A stretch of DNA of 64,000 nucleotides, taken from the NCBI RefSeq assembly GCF_000769115.1, contig NZ_JQZV01000013.1, positions 227,603 to 291,602 of the forward strand, read 5' to 3'. Within the stretch, counting starts at the first letter, position 1, and each line of letters opens with the position of its first letter. This DNA comes from Porphyromonas canoris. Its GTDB lineage: Bacteria > Bacteroidota > Bacteroidia > Bacteroidales > Porphyromonadaceae. Position numbers and translations under genes: made by a program. The notes under the pieces are model-generated. The model was given only the letters and a program-made list of their open reading frames with translations, was not told the DNA's origin and did no database searches. Below, in pieces: positions 8,053 to 16,010 of the stretch.

Positions 8053-8868
8053 TTATCTGCCGATCCGGAGATTGACAATGCGTTGATTGAAACGGCGGAA
8101 AAAGTATGGGATCTTGTAGAGCATTCGGAAGATAAACGGAATCCTGCCGTTGTCGTGTTGGCTCATGTAGTACTCTTTCTCGAGCTTAATCTTGGGATGC
8201 CATGTTTCCATCTCTTTTGTTGCGAGCAGAGACCAGTTGAACTCCACATTTTTTCCGAAATTGCGGAGTGTGTCGTGCCGTTTGGAGTTGCCGACCAATG
8301 AGAATGCGAGCATGTCGAACAGAACGGTGGCGTTGCTGAAACGTTTGCAGATCTCATCGAAAAAGCCTCGAACCTCTTCGGGAGTAAAGTACATCAGAAC
8401 ACCTTCCAAGATGATAAGAACCGGTTTGCCGTGAGAGTTCACCTTGTCTGCCCAGTCGTAGTGAAACATGGAAGAGGAGATGTAGGTGTTTCTCTCGCTT
8501 TCGGATAGCAGCTGACGTCTCAGATTGATGGCTTCTTCCAGATCCAGATCGTACCAGTGTGTTATCGCCGGACAGCCCAACCGTTCATATCTGGCATCTA
8601 TACCTGCTCCCAGCTGTACCACAACGGCATCTGGATGTTTGGCAAAGAACTCCTTCGCTTCTCTGTCTATGAGGCTTGCTCTGATGCAACAGCCTGCTTG
8701 GGAAAACTTCCCCTTGCTGAACTTCGAGAAGTCGTACTCTATTTTCTGAATGATCTCCACTGCCTTTTCGTCATAGAGCAGAGCATCCGCCCGTTTTGCC
8801 TCTTCCGCCTTAGCCCACAGCGTTATCAGCATGGTTTCGGGAACATCTGTAAGTCTGTTTTGTATCAT
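8053..8868 (-). CDS. SAM-dependent methyltransferase, LCM/TcmP-like family
   Basis: 271 aa, soluble. It has the class I SAM fold of the leucine-carboxyl-methyltransferase-like family (PF04072 type): VVVQLGAGIDARYERL near residues 83-98 is the SAM-binding glycine motif, followed by WYDLDLEEAINLR (acidic motif II), and LIILEGVLMYFTPEEVRGF near 147-165 is the family-typical post-motif. Relatives include TcmP and PPM1-like O-methyltransferases. The substrate is unknown. First gene of a two-gene unit with the ICMT-like gene, with a promoter candidate at 9024-9054. Confidence 0.85.
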   Translation of the reverse strand: MIQNRLTDVPETMLITLWAKAEEAKRADALLYDEKAVEIIQKIEYDFSKFSKGKFSQAGCCIRASLIDREAKEFFAKHPDAVVVQLGAGIDARYERLGCPAITHWYDLDLEEAINLRRQLLSESERNTYISSSMFHYDWADKVNSHGKPVLIILEGVLMYFTPEEVRGFFDEICKRFSNATVLFDMLAFSLVGNSKRHDTLRNFGKNVEFNWSLLATKEMETWHPKIKLEKEYYMSQHDNGRIPFIFRMLYKIPYFFRRFNQRIVNLRIGR

Positions 8869-9023
8869 ATTATTTTGTCATTAAAGTTATTCTAATCCTC
8901 TCGGAAACAGGAGATAAAAGGAGGCGTTTTCTCCACAAAACACTCAACGTGCATACATAAATGACAAGAAAACGGCTTGTAATAAGTGTGGATAAGCCAC
9001 AATACATCTCCATTTTAACAGCG

Positions 9024-9054
9024 CAAAGGTATTTACTTTCCGAAATGCCTGCAA
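9024..9054 (-). promoter_or_regulatory. Promoter candidate for the methyltransferase pair
   Basis: On the minus strand TTG, 20 nt, then TACCTTTG, matching the Bacteroidetes -33/-7 pattern. It gives a leader of about 150 nt before the ATG at 8868. The rest of 8869-9355 holds no supported gene apart from the murF terminator. Confidence 0.5.
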
Positions 9055-9282
9055 TCACTAAAAATGGCTATTTTTCATCCGGATGCGCATGAAATCAAGG
9101 AGAATCGAGGCGACATTAGGGATGAAAGGGATGTAGCAAGGAGCGGCAAAAAGAAAAGAGAAAGAGTGAAAATGCACAAACTGCCATGCTACTTGCGATA
9201 TTCGGCTTCAGTTGCGATTGGGGAGTACGTTTCTTCCGGCTTCACTCTTTGCACCTTCTGTTTTATCTGTCCTGACGGAACC

Positions 9283-9320
9283 AAAAAGGGCTGTGCAAAA
9301 ATGAGTTTTGACACAGCCCC
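9283..9320 (-). terminator. Rho-independent terminator of murF
   Basis: Arms GGGCTGTG and CACAGCCC are extended by an inner AAAA/TTTT pairing, and on the minus strand the hairpin runs into TTTTTGG. It lies 36 nt after the murF stop codon. Confidence 0.8.
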
Positions 9321-9355
9321 TAAGAGATATTTCTTAAAACAGCGATAGGATAATC

Positions 9356-10717
9356 TTACCGGATTTCCGCTTCAAAAACAGGTAAAATCTGTTCTAATGC
9401 TATGCCGCGAGACCCCTTGATAAGGATGGTAGAGCCGGCAGGCGGAAGAGGTGTCTCCCCTGAACGGAAGGAGGAGAGGAGGTCGGCACTTGTCCGGAAG
9501 AGATAGACGGAAGAGTCCGTATGGCTGCAAGACAACCGGTGCCATACCTCGGCAAAAGCATCCCCTACGAGATAGAGAGGAGACAAGCGTGGTATGGATA
9601 GAGCCGTTTCGAGTACTTCGGTATGGACGTGGGCAGTCTCTTCTCCCATTTCGAGCATATCGCCAAGTATGGCAGACACATTCTTCTCCGCACGGGAGAG
9701 TAGCTCCAGATTGGAGAGAGCCGCTTTCATGCTGGAGAGATTGGCGTTGTAAGCGTCCAATATGAGTGTATGGTGCGGCAGAGAGAGGAGTTGAGACCGC
9801 TTGTTGGTGGGAGTATAGGCTTCGATAGCCTTGATTCCCTCTTCAAGAGAGACACCGAGAAGATGCCCCAAAGAGAGTGCCGCCAGTGCGTTGGGCAGAT
9901 TGTAGCCTCCGACAAGCGAGCTTTTCAGGTGGTATGTTTCCGCATCGAAAGAGATTTTAGCCGAGAGGTAAGGATCATCGGATGGGAGAAGCTCTCCGAA
10001 AAGTCTCGCCCGGCTTGTACTGTGGGTGGTATAGGAGAAAGTCTCTTGCCCTTTCCACTTGTCGGAGAGAAGCGCATCGTCCAGATTGAGGATGTAGCTT
10101 CCTCTGCCATCCGAACGAGAGAGAAGAAAGTGAGGAAGCTCGCTTTTGGTCTCCAATACACCTTGTAGAGAGCCGAAGCCTTCGAGATGAGCCGCTCCGA
10201 TATTGGTTACCAGCCCGATGGTCGGCTCGGCTATATTCACCAGCTCTTCGATGTCGCCCTTTTTGCTTGCTCCCATTTCGATGATTGCGACTTCGTGCCG
10301 AGGGTTGAGCCTGAGAAGTGTCAGAGGCACACCGATATGGTTATTGAGGTTGCCTTCTGTAGCAAGAACATTGTACTTTGAACGGAGTACGGCAAGGGTC
10401 AGTTCCTTAGTGGTGGTTTTGCCATTAGTACCCGTGATGCCCACCACAGGTATATCGAACAACCTGCGATGATAGTGCGCAAGCTCCTGTAACGCACGCA
10501 GCGTATCGGGCACACAGATACATCGGGGATTGTGTTGCAGAGCCTCATCGCTCACAAGAGCGTATGCGGCTCCGGATGCCAACGCTTGGAGCGCAAAGGT
10601 GTTACCGTCGAAGTGTTCGCCTTTGAGTGCTACGAAGAGCGAACCGGGCGCAATATGCCGGCTATCCGTAGAGATACCGGAGCATTCCATAAAGCGACTG
10701 TGCAGGAGTCTGACCAT
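9356..10717 (-). CDS. murF: UDP-N-acetylmuramoyl-tripeptide--D-alanyl-D-alanine ligase
   Basis: Cytosolic Mur ligase that adds D-Ala-D-Ala to the UDP-MurNAc-tripeptide, the last soluble step of peptidoglycan precursor synthesis. 453 aa. The N-terminal domain shows SGISTDSR and GSLFVALKGEHFDGN (UDP-substrate side). The ATP P-loop GITGTNGKTTTKE lies at 93-105, followed by the Mur-family GNLNNHIGVPLTLL and EMGASKKGDIEEL. The C-terminal domain has LDAYNANLSSM and LGDMLEMGEE. No other mur gene adjoins it. Divergent from the secreted amidase-like gene, with a -7 candidate (TACATTTG, minus) at 10755-10762. Confidence 0.96.
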   Translation of the reverse strand: MVRLLHSRFMECSGISTDSRHIAPGSLFVALKGEHFDGNTFALQALASGAAYALVSDEALQHNPRCICVPDTLRALQELAHYHRRLFDIPVVGITGTNGKTTTKELTLAVLRSKYNVLATEGNLNNHIGVPLTLLRLNPRHEVAIIEMGASKKGDIEELVNIAEPTIGLVTNIGAAHLEGFGSLQGVLETKSELPHFLLSRSDGRGSYILNLDDALLSDKWKGQETFSYTTHSTSRARLFGELLPSDDPYLSAKISFDAETYHLKSSLVGGYNLPNALAALSLGHLLGVSLEEGIKAIEAYTPTNKRSQLLSLPHHTLILDAYNANLSSMKAALSNLELLSRAEKNVSAILGDMLEMGEETAHVHTEVLETALSIPRLSPLYLVGDAFAEVWHRLSCSHTDSSVYLFRTSADLLSSFRSGETPLPPAGSTILIKGSRGIALEQILPVFEAEIR

Positions 10718-10754
10718 GGGGAAATAAAAATCTATAAACTTTTTTACCTAAGCA

Positions 10755-10762
10755 CAAATGTA
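10755..10762 (-). promoter_or_regulatory. Candidate -7 box for murF
   Basis: TACATTTG on the minus strand ends 37 nt before the murF ATG and fits TAnnTTTG. I could not find a clear -33 element. Confidence 0.4.
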
Positions 10763-10785
10763 GGGATAACCTCTGATATTTCTCT

Positions 10786-10793
10786 TATATTTG
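10786..10793 (+). promoter_or_regulatory. Candidate -7 box very close to the secreted amidase-like gene
   Basis: TATATTTG fits TAnnTTTG but lies only 5 nt before the chosen ATG at 10799. If used, the transcript would be leaderless or nearly so. No -33 match. Confidence 0.3.
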
Positions 10794-10798
10794 CTTTC

Positions 10799-13732
10799 AT
10801 GATAGGTACAAAAAGATTTTGGTTTATTCTCCTTATCTGTCTTGTCTGTACAGGGGCTGTATGGGGACAGAGAGGCATCAGAAAAGAACAGTGGTACACC
10901 CCTCTGGGACAATATATAGAGCTACATCCATCCTTTAGCAATGTTTCTACCGGACGGGTAGAGGTGAAGTCGGCTTCCGTAGGAGGAGCCATGGTTATCT
11001 TGAATCTCAATACGAACGGTCTCAATGTCCCTTATCGGGAAGAGATGGTAAAAGATATATATGCCTACGCTTCGTCTCTTCTTCCCGAAGGGATGCAGGA
11101 GTACAAGATAGCCATCAGGGTAGACGGACAGAATATAGAGGATCTTATCCCGGAAGCGTATAAAGGAAAGCACTACCGCTCATCCCGACAGAAGTGGGGC
11201 GAAAAGGCGGTGAGAAAGACGGAGTATCCGTTGGTCCGAAAAACAGGTACGCCATACGCCATAACAGCCGGTCTGCAAGGCAGACATATTGCGGTGTGGC
11301 AGAGTCACGGCAGATACTTCGATACACAAAAGAACGAATGGAAGTGGCAACGCCCTTTGGTTTTCGGCACAACGGAAGATCTCTTCACACAAAGCTATAT
11401 CGTTCCTTATGTGGTACCCATGCTGGAGAAAGCCGGAGCAGTGGTACTCCTGCCACGAGAAAGGGATCTGAACAGGGAGGAGTATATCATAGATAACGAT
11501 GCTTCGGTACTGACGAAAGGTGTCTATGCCGAACGAAATGCTCGTGTAAAGTGGGAAGAGGGTAAGGAGAGCGGTTTTGCTTATACCTCTGCCAGATTGA
11601 GAGATAACGAGAACCCTTTTTCTCAAGGCAGTTACAGACAGATAGAGAGCAGAACAAAAGGAGAACTGAGCCGTGCCACATGGATACCGGAGATCACAAA
11701 AGAGGCAGAATATGCTGTTTATGTCAGCTATAAGTCGCTCCCCAACAGTGTAGAAGATGCTCACTATTCGGTATATCATGCCGGAGGGGTATCTACTTTT
11801 GTGGTGAACCAAACAATGGGCGGAGGTACATGGATCTATCTTGGGACATTTCTTTTTAAGCCTGAAAAGAAAGGGGTAGACCAAAACTTTATAACTCTTA
11901 CCAACGAAAGCGCAACGGCAGGAAAGATAGTAACAGCCGATGCGGTAAAGATAGGTGGAGGCATGGGACACGTAGAGCGTGGATACCCACAGGTGGTAGG
12001 ACGTGGAAGAAGAAAGCGTACAATCCCTGCTACCTACTCTGTAAGTGGAATGCCGAGGTATGCAGAGAGTGCAAGATACTGGATGCAGTGGGCAGGTGTT
12101 CCCGATAGTATATACAACGGAAGCAAGAGCGCAAATGACTATGTGGATGACTATCGTTCTCGCGGACAGTGGGTAAACTATCTGATGGGCGGGCTTCCCA
12201 CCACTTCTTATTCGGGTGGATTGAACATCCCTATCGACCTATCTTTTGCGCTACACTCGGATGCCGGCGTGAGGGATGGGGAGGAGACTTTCGGAGTACT
12301 TGGGATATACAACAGCCAGCACGAGGATGGTCGCTATCCCAATGGTATATCTCGCAGTGCGGCAAGAGATCTTACCGATATTGTGCAGACAACCATCATG
12401 GAGGATTTGAGGCGTACCTACCGGAAAGATTGGGTACGGAGGGGAATGTGGGATAAAAACTACTCGGAAGCAACATGGCAACATGCCCCTTCGTTGCTCC
12501 TCGAAATGATCTCTCATCAAAATCGTGCAGATATGCAGTATGGTCTTGATCCCGATTTTCGCTTTACCTATTCGAGAGCTATATATAAAGGTATTCTGAA
12601 GTTTTTGTCTTACGAGTTTGGTCAGAAGTATGTGGTGCAACCTCTTCCGCCTACCGGTGTCGCAGTAGAGCCTTGGGGGCAAGATTCGGTAGTGCTGACA
12701 TGGTCGCCTCGACACGATCCATTGGAGCCCTCTGCCTCTCCTCACCATTATATGGTCTATACGAGGAAGAATAATGGCGGGTTTGATAACGGATTGATTG
12801 TTGCCGACTCTATTCTGTTTCTCCCTGTGGAGAAGAACAGCATATATTCATTCAAGATTACAGGAGTGAATGACGGAGGAGAGAGCTTCCCTTCCGAGAT
12901 AGTGTCTGCCGGTATAAGCATTCAGGCACATGGAGATGTACTTGTGGTAAACGGCTTTGACAGGGTGAGTGCACCCTCTCTCTTCGGAGAGTATGACTCC
13001 GGCGTGCCCTATCTGAAAGATATATCTGGCGTGGATCATGTTGCCGGAAATAGCTTTGACTACCCCTACACTCACGGTAAGGCTTTGATGGCTTCGGGTT
13101 GTTCGTTCTTCTCTTCATCGGTCAGTCGTGTAGAGAAAGAGCCGGAAATGCTCAAGAGATATACGGTGGTGGATCTTGTTTTGGGTAAACAACGCAGTAC
13201 GGTGGTGGGTACTCCCTCTTATGGAAAGATGAAGTATAAAAGCATGAGTCCGGATTTGCAGTTTGCCGTAGAGTCTTATCTGATGGGTGGCGGACGATTG
13301 ATACTGACAGCCGCTCACCTTGTATCGGATCTCTCCACACCTGTTCACTCTCTACCTGACAGCTACGATAGGAATTTCCTTAACACGGTTCTTAATCTTG
13401 CATCTCCCGATTCAGTGCAGACTGTTCCCGTAAACGGACAGATGATGATCCGAGACCTGACCAATCCGAAAGAAGCAGGAAACTATTACAGTGTACAGGT
13501 GCACTCTTTCCCAAATCCGAACCATTACTATATAGATAAGGTAGATGCTCTCTGGCCCTATAACCAAAAAGATGTGAGGATGTTTATTGCCACCCATGAT
13601 GGGACACCCTTGGGGATAACCACGAAGTCTCCTTATCACATCGTGCTATCGTCCATCCCATTCGAGACAATAAGCTCGGAAGAGGATAGAGCGTGGATTA
13701 TGAATATCTTTTTGAGGGTGTTGAGGGAGTAG
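10799..13732 (+). CDS. Secreted amidase-like protein with golvesin-type and fibronectin III domains
   Basis: 977 aa from the ATG chosen here. The open frame runs further upstream, to 10532, but that part overlaps murF, and a clear signal peptide (KRFWFILLICLVCTGAVWGQ) begins at 10799. After about residue 150 come the start of an amidase_3-like fold, an inserted beta-sandwich at about 270-390 (golvesin C-terminal-like: AEYAVYVSYKSLPNS, GTWIYLGTFLF), the rest of the amidase-type core (LSFALHSDAGV, then LLLEMISHQN), and a FnIII domain beginning PPTGVAVEPWGQDSVVLTW. Relatives in Bacteroidales are often called xanthan lyase or N-acetylmuramoyl-L-alanine amidase. Peptidoglycan or glycan cleavage is plausible but unproven. 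Convergent with manC, 9 nt apart. Confidence 0.8.
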   Translation: MIGTKRFWFILLICLVCTGAVWGQRGIRKEQWYTPLGQYIELHPSFSNVSTGRVEVKSASVGGAMVILNLNTNGLNVPYREEMVKDIYAYASSLLPEGMQEYKIAIRVDGQNIEDLIPEAYKGKHYRSSRQKWGEKAVRKTEYPLVRKTGTPYAITAGLQGRHIAVWQSHGRYFDTQKNEWKWQRPLVFGTTEDLFTQSYIVPYVVPMLEKAGAVVLLPRERDLNREEYIIDNDASVLTKGVYAERNARVKWEEGKESGFAYTSARLRDNENPFSQGSYRQIESRTKGELSRATWIPEITKEAEYAVYVSYKSLPNSVEDAHYSVYHAGGVSTFVVNQTMGGGTWIYLGTFLFKPEKKGVDQNFITLTNESATAGKIVTADAVKIGGGMGHVERGYPQVVGRGRRKRTIPATYSVSGMPRYAESARYWMQWAGVPDSIYNGSKSANDYVDDYRSRGQWVNYLMGGLPTTSYSGGLNIPIDLSFALHSDAGVRDGEETFGVLGIYNSQHEDGRYPNGISRSAARDLTDIVQTTIMEDLRRTYRKDWVRRGMWDKNYSEATWQHAPSLLLEMISHQNRADMQYGLDPDFRFTYSRAIYKGILKFLSYEFGQKYVVQPLPPTGVAVEPWGQDSVVLTWSPRHDPLEPSASPHHYMVYTRKNNGGFDNGLIVADSILFLPVEKNSIYSFKITGVNDGGESFPSEIVSAGISIQAHGDVLVVNGFDRVSAPSLFGEYDSGVPYLKDISGVDHVAGNSFDYPYTHGKALMASGCSFFSSSVSRVEKEPEMLKRYTVVDLVLGKQRSTVVGTPSYGKMKYKSMSPDLQFAVESYLMGGGRLILTAAHLVSDLSTPVHSLPDSYDRNFLNTVLNLASPDSVQTVPVNGQMMIRDLTNPKEAGNYYSVQVHSFPNPNHYYIDKVDALWPYNQKDVRMFIATHDGTPLGITTKSPYHIVLSSIPFETISSEEDRAWIMNIFLRVLRE

Positions 13733-13741
13733 ATTATCGGA

Positions 13742-14818
13742 CTACTTCTCCTGCTTTTCTTTTATAATCTCGTGCATCGCAGCCTCGTCTCCACGACGAG
13801 AAATGAAGAGAGTTTCAGGGGTATCGACAACCAGCATATCTTCTATGCCATATAATACAAGGCGTTTGTTGGGAGAAGAGGACTTGACGAGCAAATTTCG
13901 GCACTCCCGCAGATCTACCTCCTTGGCTTTCGGTGCGGAGACAGCATTCTCTGCATCATCTTTATCCAACTGATGATAAAGGCTTTCCCATGTTCCAAGA
14001 TCGCTCCATCCAAAATCGGAAGGTGCAACTTTTACATTATGAGCCTTTTCTATAAGCCCATAATCAATAGAGACCGAAGGCGAACGGAGAAAAGCAAGGC
14101 GCACATCTGCACTCTCCTGAGGAGTATTATAGGAAGAGATAGGGGCAAACAGAGATGATACTTCAGGCAAGTGAGCCTCTAAAGCAGAGGTAAAAACCGA
14201 GGCTTTCCATATAAACATACCGGAATTCCAAAGATAATTGCCCTTAGCCAACATATCCACGGCAACAGGAAGGGAGGGCTTTTCTTTGAATTGAAGTACC
14301 GGCTGAGAGCGATTCAGTCTCATGATGCTTTGTTCCACTTCTATATAACCGTAGCCTATGGCTGGATAAGTAGGACGAATGCCGATAGTAAACAGAGCAT
14401 CCTCTTTTTCAGCATCTTCGAGTTGTTTTGCAATGCAATCACGGAAGCGACCTTCATCTGCAATATAATGATCAGAAGGTGTAACCAATAACAGAGCATT
14501 CGGATCCTTTTGCTTCAGCTTATATGCCGCATAGGCTATACATGGAGCGGTGTTGCGTCTTTCCGGTTCCGTGAGGACTTGATGAGCTTTTAGCATGGGC
14601 AGTTCTGCCAAAACATCTTCTCGGTAGGCTTCACCGGTCATAACATAAAAGTTCTCTGTCGGGAAGAGAGGAGAGAGTCTGTCGAATGTCATACGTATGA
14701 AACTTTTACCAGTTCCCAACACATCTATGAACTGTTTCGGTTGAGACGCTTTGCTCAGTGGCCAGAATCTACTTCCTACTCCACCGGCAAGAATAATGCA
14801 GTAGTGGTTACTTCTCAT
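13742..14818 (-). CDS. manC: Mannose-1-phosphate guanylyltransferase
   Basis: Makes GDP-mannose from mannose-1-phosphate and GTP for surface polysaccharide or glycoprotein synthesis. 358 aa from ATG 14818; an upstream in-frame start at 14854 would add 12 residues that do not look like the family. The nucleotidyltransferase signature is ILAGGVGSRFWPLSKA followed by PKQF. TPSDHYI and FKEKPSLPVA are typical of GMP family members, as is the C-terminal SDLGTWESLYHQL. Only the pyrophosphorylase domain is present; the isomerase half of bifunctional ManC is missing. Its start overlaps the lpxK stop by 11 bp, so translation is probably coupled. Confidence 0.92.
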   Translation of the reverse strand: MRSNHYCIILAGGVGSRFWPLSKASQPKQFIDVLGTGKSFIRMTFDRLSPLFPTENFYVMTGEAYREDVLAELPMLKAHQVLTEPERRNTAPCIAYAAYKLKQKDPNALLLVTPSDHYIADEGRFRDCIAKQLEDAEKEDALFTIGIRPTYPAIGYGYIEVEQSIMRLNRSQPVLQFKEKPSLPVAVDMLAKGNYLWNSGMFIWKASVFTSALEAHLPEVSSLFAPISSYNTPQESADVRLAFLRSPSVSIDYGLIEKAHNVKVAPSDFGWSDLGTWESLYHQLDKDDAENAVSAPKAKEVDLRECRNLLVKSSSPNKRLVLYGIEDMLVVDTPETLFISRRGDEAAMHEIIKEKQEK

Positions 14819-15920
14819 GCTTTTTTTCTCTTTTATTTTCCAGTGCCAAAACATTGCGGATCTCAGTCAGCAATTTAGCTTGAGCATCTGAAGCCATCGC
14901 AATCTCCATAGGAACGCAATAACATCGGGCTTGTATTTCCGAAGCTACTGATAGCAGGTGCGGATAGAGTCTTACCGAATCTTTTTCCGTTGTAAGCAGA
15001 TAGGCATTCGAATGTTTTCTTAGCTGTTCGATGATAGATTCGACCTCTTTCTTCTGAAAGTTATGATGATCCGGGAATGCAAACCTCATCTTTTCTACAT
15101 AACCTTCTCCCTTTTGGCGAAGAAAGAAAATGTTCGGATTGGCAATACCTGCCACGAGAATTACCTCCGATCCCCTATTGGGAGGAGGAATGGTCTGAGA
15201 AGAAGAACCTATCTGCTCATCGGTAAGTATTCTTCTCGGAGGCATCATGCGCATGGAGCTGAAGTATAAAGATTGATGTGCCTGAAGCTCCATCTCTCCT
15301 TCCAGCAGTTTCATCTGTATCGGCTTTATACTGCTTGGCGTCCGAGTGATAATTACAGCGTCTGCTCTATACTTAGCCTCCTGAGGCTCTCTCAGATTGC
15401 CGTACGGAAGAAGATCATCCTGCGTAAATGGTCTCTGGAATGAGGTTAGAAGAATAGTATATGTAGGCTTGACATATCTGTGTTGAAAGCCATCGTCCAT
15501 TAAGATCAATGTCGGACGCAGCTCTTTGGGCATAGCTTCAAAATGAGCCATAGCCCTGAGTCTGCAGCCATCTACATAGACATAGACATTGGGGAACTTT
15601 TGTTTGATCTGCAAAGGTTCATCTCCGGCTAAATCCACCGTATGCTCCGGAAGAACTTCCATAGGAGTGTTGCTCTTTCTTCCATAACCTCTGGAGAGAA
15701 CGGCTATGCGATAGAGAGGAGAAAGCTGGCGGATCAAAAACTCTATGTGAGGCGTTTTCCCCGTACCTCCCACTGCAATGTTTCCCACACAGATAGTCGG
15801 AATAGGAGGCTTTTCGGAAAGTAACCAACCATTGTCAAACGCAAAATTGCGCAAAGCAACGCCTACTCCGTACAATACGGAGGGGATCTTTAGCAATATG
15901 TTACGTTTAGGTATGGTCAT
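14808..15920 (-). CDS. lpxK: Tetraacyldisaccharide 4'-kinase
   Basis: Inner-membrane-associated kinase that phosphorylates the 4' position of the lipid A disaccharide to form lipid IVA. 370 aa. Walker A AVGGTGKTPHIEFL at about 49-62 is the LpxK version; RGYGRKS and LMDDGFQHRYV (the DDGFQ motif) follow. An N-terminal amphipathic/hydrophobic segment (LLKIPSVLYGVGVALRNFAF) fits membrane anchoring. The order sppA-lpxK-manC on one strand suggests cotranscription of the last two, with a hairpin between sppA and lpxK. lpxB is also in this window, at 46091. Confidence 0.95.
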   Translation of the reverse strand: MTIPKRNILLKIPSVLYGVGVALRNFAFDNGWLLSEKPPIPTICVGNIAVGGTGKTPHIEFLIRQLSPLYRIAVLSRGYGRKSNTPMEVLPEHTVDLAGDEPLQIKQKFPNVYVYVDGCRLRAMAHFEAMPKELRPTLILMDDGFQHRYVKPTYTILLTSFQRPFTQDDLLPYGNLREPQEAKYRADAVIITRTPSSIKPIQMKLLEGEMELQAHQSLYFSSMRMMPPRRILTDEQIGSSSQTIPPPNRGSEVILVAGIANPNIFFLRQKGEGYVEKMRFAFPDHHNFQKKEVESIIEQLRKHSNAYLLTTEKDSVRLYPHLLSVASEIQARCYCVPMEIAMASDAQAKLLTEIRNVLALENKREKKHEK

Positions 15921-15967
15921 CTTCCCTACTCAAAACAGCCCTATCCAAGGGCTTATTAAGTACACAA

Positions 15968-15999
15968 CCCCGAAAGCACCTGTAAAAGTCCTTTCGGGG
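15968..15999 (-). terminator. Hairpin between sppA and lpxK
   Basis: CCCCGAAAG and CTTTCGGGG arms (9 bp) with a 14-nt loop lie directly after the sppA stop. There is only a weak T tract on the minus strand, so it may attenuate and not fully stop transcription into lpxK. Confidence 0.6.
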
Positions 16000-16010
16000 T
16001 TCTGATTATT

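Noticed and set aside
9064-9348. 94-aa plus-strand open frame
   Set aside because: Its 3' part is the murF terminator hairpin and its composition is not protein-like; no promoter or neighbour supports it.
10532-10798. Upstream extension of the amidase-like gene
   Set aside because: It is antisense to murF, and the signal peptide begins only at 10799.
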